From Pelagerythrobacter marensis (GTDB lineage: Bacteria > Pseudomonadota > Alphaproteobacteria > Sphingomonadales > Sphingomonadaceae): DNA of 64,000 nucleotides. Both the position numbers and the translations under genes were made by a program. The notes beneath the pieces were generated by a model. The model did no database searches and was not told the DNA's origin. It saw only the letters and a list, made by a program, of their open reading frames with translations. The stretch lies in the NCBI RefSeq assembly GCF_001028625.1, contig NZ_CP011805.1, positions 2,465,001-2,529,000 on the forward strand, in the 5' to 3' direction. Below are positions 15,956-23,943 of this stretch, one piece after another. Positions within the stretch are counted from its first letter, which is position 1. Every line of letters begins with the position of its first letter.

Positions 15956-18900
15956 TCAAGTCGGCGCCGCGATCAGCGGACCGTCCTCGATCTCTTCCAG
16001 CAGCTTTGCCTGCTCGGGCTCCAGCTCGATCAGCATGGCAAGCACGTTGAGCACGTTAATCAGCTCGCTGGTATATTCGGGCAGCCAGTGGTCCGGTTGT
16101 ATTTTCGTCAGCTCGGATGGCGGACGCTTGTCGCCGATCAGCGGGCGGCTGCGGTCTTTCTTGCGATAGCTGAACCACTGGCGCAGCACGTTCTTGCCCG
16201 AAACCTCGTATTCCCACACCGCCAGCGGGACATTCTCGATCCGGCCCGTGCCGATCTTGAGCGTCTGCGTGTCGGCATCGTAATCGAGCGTATCGGGGAA
16301 ATTGTCGGGATCGGTCGGGATCGGATGCGCGGGCGGAATGGTGGGCTGGCGATCCTTCGGCAGGCGCGGCTCGCCCGCAGGCTTGCCCTCGTTCATCCGC
16401 TCCCCGAACGTGTGGAGCCAGATGACTTCGCGGCCCAGCTTGGTAGCGCGCTCGAACAGCGCCTTGTCGGCGGTCAGCGGCACGCGCAGGCCGGGGCGGA
16501 CCAGATCGTCGCGATGGCTCGCGGTGAAGGCCGGATGCGCGAGGACGCCCGCGACATAGGCGAACAGATCGACCGGATCGACCGGCGCACCATAGGCAGT
16601 CGAGAGCGCCTTGACCGCAGCGGGCGAGACATTGGACTCGGTCCCGGCGGCGTCCTTGTAGAGGGCGAAGACGTGGCCACCGCGTCCATTATAGTGGTGC
16701 AAGTCAGGTATCAGAGAGGTCATGGATACGGCAGGCCCAGAAGTTTGCGGCTGGTCCATTACCCCTGTTATGAAGACTTGCTTTGGACCGAGTGTTGGCC
16801 AAAGAGAGGGGCGATAATCGTTGATTAGACGGATATCCGTAGGGAGATACTGCCTGTCGAATGAGCGAAATCCGAAGCGAATGACGCCAAGGAGGGACTC
16901 TTTGTCATCTATTACTGCCACTTTCCTTGTAGGGAGATCGCCCAGACTTTCGTAGACAACTTTTCTAATATGGCGAGCGGCCACCTTTCCTTTTCGTAGC
17001 TGCGGATGGAAAAGAAGTTCTTTGGTTGTCTCGTTGCTTTCACTGACTAGCTTAGTCCAGCGAGCCTCTAAAGTACGAGCATCAGGCGAAATAACCCAAG
17101 TCCGACCGGTCATTATTCCCGAACCTAAGTTCCCGACCACCTTGTCGAGAGGCCAGAAATCCCCCCAGCTACCGCCACGCGCGGGCAGGAACGGCGCGCG
17201 CCAGTTGGGCGAGCAGTCCGCCCAACCCTTTCCGCCTAGCGTAACCTTGGCCAATTCCTCAAACTTGGCTTCCCGTCGCCCCTTGCCCAGCGCCCGATAG
17301 CGGACCGTCGCAGGCACCGCCTCGTCCGTATCGGGGGAGCGCGAGGCGATCACGATGCAGACAGGCTGCTGCACGCCCTGAAAAATACGCGTCGCCACCT
17401 CCGGCTGATGCCCCTCGGGCGAACAGTCGATCACCCAGATCTCGTCGCACTTGGCGCGAAGGTCCGCGCGCATCTTCTGAAAGCCGGGGCCGTTCAGGAA
17501 ACCGGCCACGGTAATATAGCTGACGATCCCGTCGGGCTCGCCCGCGTTGCCTGCACCCTGTTCGAAAACCTTCCATGCCGCCCAGCGCCAGAAATAGACG
17601 TAGAGATTGCGCAGGTGTTTCGTATGCGCACCGACGCCCCAGTCCGCCGGAGGCTGCCAATCGTCGAGCTTGGCGGCGTCGTTTGCGCTGCCGTTCTCGA
17701 TCCACGCGCCTTTGCCATTCGCCTTGTCCTTGTAGGGCGGATTGCCGATGACCACGGTGATCGGGGCTTCGCGCTTGATCTTGGCGGCCGCGAGCCGGGA
17801 CTTGCTGATTTCCTTGTAGATGCCCTGCCCGGTCTCCTTGTCGGCGAAGGGATCGGCCAGCGTATCGGTGACGAACAGCTGCGGAGAACCGCTCGCGCCC
17901 AGCGCCTGCATTTCCGCCAGCAGCCGCAGCTGCGCCACGGCATAGGGGCCGAACTGCAGTTCGAAGCCGTAGAGCCGCTTCGCCGCCTCGGTGATCGCGC
18001 CGCCCACCGCGCCCGCCGTATCGAAGTGCTCGACCGTCTCGGCGATGTTTCTCAGGATCGCGAGCGGGAAAGTGCCCGACCCCACCGCCGGATCGGCGAT
18101 ATGCACCTTGGGATCGGCCAGACCGCGCGCGAGGCCATAGCGGCCCGGCGCTTTCAGCGCTTCGTCGGTCAGCCGGACCATTGCCTGCACCACTTCGGGC
18201 GGGGTGTAATACGATCCGGTTTTGCGCCGCAGGGCCTTGTCGTAGACCTGCAGAAAATTCTCGTAGAAATTGATCCACGCCTCGGCATCGCCTTTCGATA
18301 CCTGTGCCCACGATACCGCGTCGAGCACGCGTGCCAGGGTCTTGAGCGCGGGGCTGTTGCGCAGCGTCTGTTCGGTCAGCAGCCGCAGCGCGGTGCCGAT
18401 CAGCGTGGCCGACTGGCTCAGTTCCTTGGCCGCATCGTCGAGATCGGGCGTCAGCGCGATGTCCTTCGATCGCGCCATCAGCAGGCCGAACGTCACCGCC
18501 TGGGCATAGCCGTCGGCAAAGGTGGGATCGTCGGCATCGGGGAACAGCAAGGTGCGCCAGTCTTCTCTCAGGCTGGCGAGCGCCGCATTGTCCTGGTCCA
18601 GTTGCTCGACCACTTCGTCGCGTAAAAAGCGGCACAGGCGCGCGGCGGTTTCGGCCAGTTGCCCCGGGGTCTTCGGAGCGATCGGCTCCCACGACAGGAA
18701 GTCGCCGAGAAGGGGTAGCAGGGTGGATGGGGCCGCCAGCTTGGCGCCGGACGTTTCGACATCGCCGTCAAGCCGGACCAGTGGCCCTTCGCGTTCTCCG
18801 TTGCGATAGAGGCCGAAGCTGTTGCCGTCGGTATAGAGCAGGTTGGGCAGCGATTTGAGCCGTTCCCATTGCTCCTTGTCGTGCCTGTCCGAAAAGTGAC

Positions 18901-19171
18901 GCGGATCGGCGCCCTTGCCCGGCGCCTTGACCTCGATAAATCCGATCAGCGCATTGTGCAGCGAGACCGCGTAATCGGGCCGGGTCCGCAAGTCGGCGAG
19001 CGATTTTTCGCCCGTCAGGGTGAGCGCGCCCCTGGCCTTGCCCGTGGCCTGAGCGATCCCATGCAGCAGGTTTTCCAGCGGGCCCCGCAACTGGTCTTCC
19101 GGTTGTCCGCCGCCCGCCAGCTTCGGCTTTACCGCAGCGCCGAATTCGCCCACAAGTTTCTGCACAGTCAC
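15956..19171 (-). CDS. Single-chain DNA methyltransferase with N-terminal nuclease-like domain (type ISP-like restriction-modification enzyme)
   Basis: A 1071-residue protein from the GTG at 19171; a TTG at 19228 would add 19 residues. Order of parts: a PD-(D/E)xK nuclease-like region with PDYAV (Asp near 66) and IGFIEVKAPG (Glu 80, Lys 82); a helical linker; GSYYTPPEVV near 319; an N6-adenine methyltransferase core with DPAVGSGTF near 360-368 and catalytic NPPY near 477-480; then a long C-terminal region resembling the type ISP specificity domain. No helicase motifs are seen, unlike classic type ISP enzymes. This suggests either one chain that modifies and cuts or a stand-alone modification enzyme. 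Start choice is uncertain because the AGGGGG element lies 13 bases away. Confidence 0.85.
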   Translation of the reverse strand: MTVQKLVGEFGAAVKPKLAGGGQPEDQLRGPLENLLHGIAQATGKARGALTLTGEKSLADLRTRPDYAVSLHNALIGFIEVKAPGKGADPRHFSDRHDKEQWERLKSLPNLLYTDGNSFGLYRNGEREGPLVRLDGDVETSGAKLAAPSTLLPLLGDFLSWEPIAPKTPGQLAETAARLCRFLRDEVVEQLDQDNAALASLREDWRTLLFPDADDPTFADGYAQAVTFGLLMARSKDIALTPDLDDAAKELSQSATLIGTALRLLTEQTLRNSPALKTLARVLDAVSWAQVSKGDAEAWINFYENFLQVYDKALRRKTGSYYTPPEVVQAMVRLTDEALKAPGRYGLARGLADPKVHIADPAVGSGTFPLAILRNIAETVEHFDTAGAVGGAITEAAKRLYGFELQFGPYAVAQLRLLAEMQALGASGSPQLFVTDTLADPFADKETGQGIYKEISKSRLAAAKIKREAPITVVIGNPPYKDKANGKGAWIENGSANDAAKLDDWQPPADWGVGAHTKHLRNLYVYFWRWAAWKVFEQGAGNAGEPDGIVSYITVAGFLNGPGFQKMRADLRAKCDEIWVIDCSPEGHQPEVATRIFQGVQQPVCIVIASRSPDTDEAVPATVRYRALGKGRREAKFEELAKVTLGGKGWADCSPNWRAPFLPARGGSWGDFWPLDKVVGNLGSGIMTGRTWVISPDARTLEARWTKLVSESNETTKELLFHPQLRKGKVAARHIRKVVYESLGDLPTRKVAVIDDKESLLGVIRFGFRSFDRQYLPTDIRLINDYRPSLWPTLGPKQVFITGVMDQPQTSGPAVSMTSLIPDLHHYNGRGGHVFALYKDAAGTESNVSPAAVKALSTAYGAPVDPVDLFAYVAGVLAHPAFTASHRDDLVRPGLRVPLTADKALFERATKLGREVIWLHTFGERMNEGKPAGEPRLPKDRQPTIPPAHPIPTDPDNFPDTLDYDADTQTLKIGTGRIENVPLAVWEYEVSGKNVLRQWFSYRKKDRSRPLIGDKRPPSELTKIQPDHWLPEYTSELINVLNVLAMLIELEPEQAKLLEEIEDGPLIAAPT
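16741..17100. other. AT-richer mosaic segment inside the methyltransferase gene
   Basis: A hand count gives 174 G+C in these 360 bases (about 48%), while sampled lines on both sides of the same gene are 63-67%. It encodes about residues 690-810 of the methyltransferase, after the catalytic core, where the target-recognition region of type ISP-like enzymes is expected. Codons here use A/T third positions freely, in contrast to the rest of the gene. The reading frame is intact. Confidence 0.75.
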
Positions 19172-19197
19172 GACTTGAGTAACGCCCCCTCGTTCGA

Positions 19198-19212
19198 ATA
19201 CCACTCTGGTAT
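19198..19212. promoter_or_regulatory. Perfect inverted repeat between the methyltransferase and its divergent partner
   Basis: ATACCA-CTC-TGGTAT is a perfect 15-base inverted repeat. With the GTG start at 19171 it lies 27-41 bases upstream of the methyltransferase, and 49 bases before the ATG of the divergent small gene at 19261, where an operator would lie. If the TTG at 19228 is the true start it falls inside the gene instead. No regulator gene is seen beside it. Confidence 0.45.
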
Positions 19213-19260
19213 CGCGGTTGTCCGGCAATGCAAATGCCGTTGCCTCCGAACGGGATGGTC

Positions 19261-19548
19261 ATGGTCGAAAACTCAACATCTTCGGGACAGCTGGGCTTCG
19301 GGTTCGTTGACGAAGCCCCCGTCGAAAGCTGGACTCCCGATCCCGACGAAGTGCGCGAGGATGCGCAGGCGATTCTCGCCTCGGCGCGCGCGGTGACGGC
19401 GGGGAACCTGTGGGACACGCGCACCTATCGCTACAACAAGGTCGTGTTTCCGCAGATGACCCGCTGGCTGCCCGACGACGAGCGCGACCAGTTGTGCTTC
19501 GAATTCTTTCGCGAGCTCGAGCGGATCGAACACCTGATGGCGGCGTAG
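19261..19548 (+). CDS. Small acidic protein divergent from the methyltransferase, function unknown
   Basis: A 95-residue product from the ATG at 19261. In-frame ATGs at 19255, 19234 and 19228 are alternatives, and no ribosome-binding site decides clearly. It begins with GQLGFGFVDEAPVESWTPDPDEVREDAQAIL, then a helical charged stretch, a middle with YNKVVFPQMTRWLPDDE, and the C-terminal helix LCFEFFRELERIEHLM. The even, folded-protein-like composition and normal codon use argue it is real. It is head to head with the methyltransferase across an inverted repeat, which suggests a partner or regulator, but no known domain is visible. Confidence 0.65.
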   Translation: MVENSTSSGQLGFGFVDEAPVESWTPDPDEVREDAQAILASARAVTAGNLWDTRTYRYNKVVFPQMTRWLPDDERDQLCFEFFRELERIEHLMAA

Positions 19549-19616
19549 CTGTGCTCGCTTGCCACGGCAGTGGCGTGAACCTTGCGAATTTCGTCCAGAT
19601 AAGCGGCGATATCCAT
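19539..19616 (-). pseudogene. Relict 5' end of a second type ISP-like restriction-modification gene
   Basis: Reading leftwards from the ATG at 19616, the frame gives MDIAAYLDEIRKVHATAVAS and then EHSYAA, about 26 residues that match the characteristic N terminus of type ISP-like enzymes (a Y-L-x-E-I, H-A-T, E-H/T-S-Y pattern). The similarity stops near 19540, where the frame enters the 3' end of the opposite-strand small gene and becomes Ser/Arg-rich nonsense. The intact methyltransferase nearby has a different N terminus. I read this as the stump of a displaced resident gene. The identification rests on a short motif. Confidence 0.5.
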
Positions 19617-20051
19617 CGTCGTGCCGGTTCCCCCTGTCGCCGCTTCCTATCGCCCGGCGGGGCGCGGTTGCGCAAATGATTTTCCTACACCTGCCCCCTT
19701 GTGCTTCAATGCCCGCCATGCGCGGATTTGCGGGGCATTGCTGGCGGCCTGGGGGCGGGTTTCGGGCCTGTGGGGGCGCGGGCGGGTGTGGAAGGTCACG
19801 AGGGGTGGTGGCGGTGAAAGGTCACACTCGCGCGGTGCGGAGCCGCGTGGCGCGGGCGGACCGGGCGATGGTATGACGGCGGTGGTTGTGCGGATTGGTG
19901 CAGCGGTTTCAGTGGGTTGTGCCCGCACGCCGGCAGTGGCGGCGTGGCCGCCCGGCGGTGCGGGGGCGCGGAAGGTCACGCTTTCAACCCGTGCGGCAAG
20001 CGTAACGGGCCGGCGTGACCTTTGGCGGAGCGGCGAGTGGGCCGGCGGCGG
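19617..20051. other. Non-coding, repeat-bearing stretch
   Basis: This G+C-rich stretch separates the restriction-modification locus from the acyl-CoA synthetase. Long open frames cross it but have no motif, ribosome-binding site or sensible composition. Its notable content is the set of GGTCAC repeats listed separately. It is probably a recombination junction or the residue of lost genes. Confidence 0.5.
19791..20023. repeat. Four AAGGTCAC repeats, two forming a hairpin
   Basis: Copies lie at 19791-19800 (GAAGGTCACG), 19816-19825 (GAAAGGTCAC), 19971-19980 (GAAGGTCACG) and, inverted, 20014-20023 (CGTGACCTTT). The last two make a perfect 10-base inverted repeat (19972-19981 with 20013-20022) with an inner CCCGT/ACGGG pair. 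The hairpin lies just downstream of the acyl-CoA synthetase stop on the minus strand and may help terminate it. Confidence 0.55.
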
Positions 20052-21608
20052 TCAGGCCTCGGCCCGGGCGCGGGCGGCGAACTCCTCGCGCAGCTCGCGC
20101 TTGTACAGCTTGCCGTTCGCCTCGCGCGGCAGCTCGGGGCGGAAGTCGAACAGGCGCGGCATCTTGATCCGCGCGAGCTGGGGGGCGAGGAAATCGCGCA
20201 GCTCCTGCTCCAGCGCGGCGGCGCCCTCGCCCCGTGCCGCGTCCATGTCGCGCGGCTGGACGACCGCGACGACCTGTTCGCCCAGGTCCGGTTCGGGCGC
20301 GCCGATGACCGCCGCGTCCATCACTTTCTCGTGGGTGATCAGCAGGTTCTCGATCTCCTGCGGGTAGATGTTGACCCCGCCGGAGATGATCATGTGGCTC
20401 TTGCGGTCGGTCAGGTAGAGGAAGCCGTCCTCGTCCACGTGGCCGATGTCGCCCAGGGTCATCCAGCCTTGCGGATGCATCGCCTCCGCCGTCTTGGCCG
20501 GATCGTTGTGATAGGTGGGGATCGTGTCGTTCTCGAAGTAGATCAGCCCGTCGGCGCCTGCGGGCAGCTCCTCCCCCTCGGGCCCGCAGACGTGGACCTT
20601 GCCGTGGATCGCCGGGCCGACGGAGCCGGGGTGGGTCAGCCACTGATCGCTGCGGATCAGGGTCATCCCCACGCCTTCGGAGCCGGCGTAGTATTCGGTG
20701 ACGATCGGCCCCCACCAGTCGATCATCGCCTGCTTGACCGGGATCGGGCAGGGCGCGGCGGCGTGGATCGCGCGCTGGTGGCTGGACAGGTCGTGGCGGC
20801 TGCGCGCCGCCTCGTCCAGCTTGAGCATGCGGACGAAATGGGTCGGGACCCACTGGCTGTCGGTCACGCGGTAGCGCTCGATCGCGGCGAGCGCGCCTTC
20901 GGGATCGAACTTCTCCATCACCACGACCGTGCCGCCGAGCCGGTGGACCGTGCAGCACCAGCCAAGCGGCGCGGCGTGGTAGAGCGGGGCAGGGGAGAGA
21001 TAGACCATCTCGCCGTCGGCCGGCATCCCGGCGCCCATCGTGGCGAGCATGACCAGCGGATTGCTGGCCTGAACGTCCGGCTCCTTCGGCGGGGCCGGGC
21101 GAATGCCCTTCGGCCGGCCGGTCGTGCCGGAGGAATAGAGCATGTAGAGGCCCGGCCAGGGATCGTCGATCGGTCCGTCCGGCAGCGCGGCCAGCGCAGC
21201 CTCCAGCCCGCCATCGGCATCGGTATCGTCGCCGACGATGTGCACGGCGAGATCGGGCCGCTCGCGGCGCAGCGCCTCCACCACCCCGGCATAGCGGGTC
21301 GAGGCGACGAGGCACTTCGCCCCGCTGTCTTCCAGGATATAGGCGATCTCGGGCGCGGTCAGGCGGGTGGAAACGGGCACCATCATCGTGCCCGCCCGCT
21401 GCGAGCCCCAGACGAGCTGGAGATAGAGCGCGTTGTTCTCCATCAGCAGGGCGAAGGCATCGTCACGGCCCAGCCCCTGCGCGCGCAGGAACCGGGCGAA
21501 GCGGTTGGCCGTGCGGTCGAGCTGGGCATATGTGACGGACTCGCCCGACCCGGCCATGACGATGGCGGGGCGGTCGGGGCGCGTCTGGGCATGGGTTATC
21601 GGATGCAT
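20052..21608 (-). CDS. Acyl-CoA synthetase (AMP-binding, ANL superfamily)
   Basis: Activates a carboxylic acid to its CoA thioester through an acyl-adenylate. The 518-residue product carries the P-loop-like motif LYSSGTTGRPKG near 170, the adenine-binding EYYAGSEG, the hinge DRKSHMIISGGVNIYPQEIE, and the C-terminal catalytic Lys in PREANGKLYKREL. The start has GGAGAGAGA upstream. It resembles fatty-acyl or aromatic acyl-CoA ligases of sphingomonads; the substrate cannot be told from sequence alone. It stands alone between two non-coding stretches. Confidence 0.85.
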   Translation of the reverse strand: MHPITHAQTRPDRPAIVMAGSGESVTYAQLDRTANRFARFLRAQGLGRDDAFALLMENNALYLQLVWGSQRAGTMMVPVSTRLTAPEIAYILEDSGAKCLVASTRYAGVVEALRRERPDLAVHIVGDDTDADGGLEAALAALPDGPIDDPWPGLYMLYSSGTTGRPKGIRPAPPKEPDVQASNPLVMLATMGAGMPADGEMVYLSPAPLYHAAPLGWCCTVHRLGGTVVVMEKFDPEGALAAIERYRVTDSQWVPTHFVRMLKLDEAARSRHDLSSHQRAIHAAAPCPIPVKQAMIDWWGPIVTEYYAGSEGVGMTLIRSDQWLTHPGSVGPAIHGKVHVCGPEGEELPAGADGLIYFENDTIPTYHNDPAKTAEAMHPQGWMTLGDIGHVDEDGFLYLTDRKSHMIISGGVNIYPQEIENLLITHEKVMDAAVIGAPEPDLGEQVVAVVQPRDMDAARGEGAAALEQELRDFLAPQLARIKMPRLFDFRPELPREANGKLYKRELREEFAARARAEA

Positions 21609-21725
21609 TGCCGGTCTCTCTCCACTCGCTGCGCCCCCTTGTGTTGCGCCGGCCCGGATCTGTCCGGTGCCGGCGGGGGCGTCTGGTTGTGATTAGAAAC
21701 CTAGCTTGCGCAGCCCTTGCGGCAA

Positions 21726-21758
21726 GCAAAAAGGCGGCAGGTCGAAACCCGCCGCCTT
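21726..21758 (-). terminator. Rho-independent terminator of the M23 peptidase gene
   Basis: On the minus strand AAGGCGGC (21758-21751) pairs with GCCGCCTT (21738-21731) around a 12-base loop and runs into TTTTT, ending at 21726. It lies about 55 bases beyond the peptidase stop codon. Confidence 0.85.
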
Positions 21759-21811
21759 CTCAGGCATCCTCCCCGAATGCCGGCCCCGCCCGAAGGCGAG
21801 GCGCGAAAGGG

Positions 21812-22525
<714 letters not shown>

Positions 22526-22639
22526 AGTCCCGTCCTCTTTAGTTCGCGGCGCAGGCGCCGCAGCGATCCGTATCCGCAATCGAAGGCCGAAAAGCCCCGT
22601 GCGGCATTTTTTCTGGAGACTTGGGAACCCCCCGTCGTC

Positions 22640-23473
22640 TCAGGAATTGTGAGCTAACCGGGCATTCGTTTCGGAAGCAACACTGTCATAGAAGTCTCGC
22701 GACAAACCGGCTGCCGAACGCGCCGAGTCGTTGAATGGCGGTTTCAACGCCCCCCGAAAGTGTCGTTTAACCAGTGTTTTCCAGGATTCCGGGGGATTCG
22801 CGCCCGTCGCTTCGCACTGTGCGACGAAATGCCTTGTGCCGAATCGGACATGGCGGATTTCGTCGTCAAGGATTCGTTGCAGGATTCGCGCGCCATCTTC
22901 GTCCCCCTGCGCGCGCACGCGCTCGCGGGTCGCCGGGGTCACGTCGAGCCCGCGCGCTTCCAGCACCATCGGCACCACGGCAAGCCGCGCCAGCACGTCG
23001 TGGCGTGTTTCGTGCGCCGCCTGCCACAGCCCGCCGTGCGCCGGCAGAGCGCCGTAGTGGCACCCAAGCCGGCGCAGCTTGCGATCGAGCAGGGCGAAAT
23101 GCATCGCCTCGTCCGCCGCGACCGACAGAAAGTCGTCGACGAACCCGCGCCCCATCTGCGCGCCGAACCGTCCGGCCATGTCGAGCGCCAGATCGATTGC
23201 GACAAATTCGATATGCGCCAGCGCGTGCCACAGCGCGATCCGTCCCCGTTCCGAGCCGGCCTTGCCCCGCTTGGGCATGCGATTGGGGGGCAGCAGTTCC
23301 GGTTCGGCGGGCCAAGCCGGTTCTTCGGGCATCGGCTCATCGAACTGCCATTCGAGCCGTCCGAGGCGCCAGCGGCGGGCGACGTCGCGCGCGGCGAAGA
23401 CTTTCGCCTTCGGTTCGGGCGTCAGCAAGGCGCGGCGAATGGCCGACGCGACCGATTCGCGCGGGGCCGTCAA
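22640..23473 (-). CDS. DUF455 ferritin-like domain protein
   Basis: A 277-residue protein of the DUF455 group, probably a di-iron ferritin-like fold. Metal-ligand-type motifs are HALAHIEFVAIDLALDMA, VAADEAMHFALLDRKL and ILDDEIRHVRFG, the Glu/His spacing expected of four-helix di-iron proteins. I start it at the TTG at 23473, whose TTGA overlaps the bcp stop codon; the matching sequence TAPRESVASAIRRALLTPEP follows at once. The open frame continues far upstream but only as out-of-frame bcp sequence. It is last in the glnE-bcp-DUF455 operon. The reaction is unknown. Confidence 0.82.
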   Translation of the reverse strand: MTAPRESVASAIRRALLTPEPKAKVFAARDVARRWRLGRLEWQFDEPMPEEPAWPAEPELLPPNRMPKRGKAGSERGRIALWHALAHIEFVAIDLALDMAGRFGAQMGRGFVDDFLSVAADEAMHFALLDRKLRRLGCHYGALPAHGGLWQAAHETRHDVLARLAVVPMVLEARGLDVTPATRERVRAQGDEDGARILQRILDDEIRHVRFGTRHFVAQCEATGANPPESWKTLVKRHFRGALKPPFNDSARSAAGLSRDFYDSVASETNARLAHNS

Positions 23474-23943
23474 AGCGCGCGCGCGGCTTCGAGCACGCTG
23501 CGGGCGTGATCTTTCACCTTCACCTTGTTCCATACTTGCGCGATCCGCCCTTCGGCATCGACCAGATAAGTCGTGCGGATCATGCCCATGAAGGTCTTGC
23601 CGTACATTTTCTTCTCGCCCCACACGCCCAGCGTGTCGGACAGGCCGCCTTCCTCCGCATCGGTGGCCAGCGGCACCTTGAGATCGTGTTTGGCGATGAA
23701 GTTTCGGTGCTTCTGCGGCGAATCCTTGCTCACACCCAGGATCGCGGTGCCGGCCTGTTCGAATTCGCCGGCAAGCTCGGTAAAGTCCTTCGCTTCCGTG
23801 GTGCAGCCGGGGGTATTGTCCTTCGGATAGAAGAACAGCACCAGTTTGCGCCCGCGAAAATCGGAAGGGCGAACGGTGTCGCCGTCCGGGGTTTCCATTG
23901 CCACGTCGGGCATCGGGTCGCCGGCTTGTGCAGGTTCGCTCAT
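23470..23943 (-). CDS. bcp: Thiol peroxidase, Bcp-type peroxiredoxin
   Basis: Thioredoxin-dependent peroxiredoxin reducing hydroperoxides. The 157-residue product has the peroxidatic cysteine in FYPKDNTPGCTTEAKDF near residue 45-50 and GVSKDSPQKHRNFIAKH further on. There is no Cys five residues after the peroxidatic one (TEAKDF follows), so the resolving cysteine of classic Bcp is absent, suggesting the 1-Cys type. Its ATG overlaps the glnE stop (ATGA), and its stop overlaps the DUF455 start. The ATG at 23943 is preferred to an upstream in-frame one at 23997 that lies inside glnE. Confidence 0.9.
   Translation of the reverse strand: MSEPAQAGDPMPDVAMETPDGDTVRPSDFRGRKLVLFFYPKDNTPGCTTEAKDFTELAGEFEQAGTAILGVSKDSPQKHRNFIAKHDLKVPLATDAEEGGLSDTLGVWGEKKMYGKTFMGMIRTTYLVDAEGRIAQVWNKVKVKDHARSVLEAARAL

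Noticed and set aside
19621..20367. Open frame across the gene-free stretch after the restriction-modification locus
   Set aside because: Its composition is Ala/Arg/Ser low complexity, it runs antisense into the acyl-CoA synthetase, and it shows no motif.
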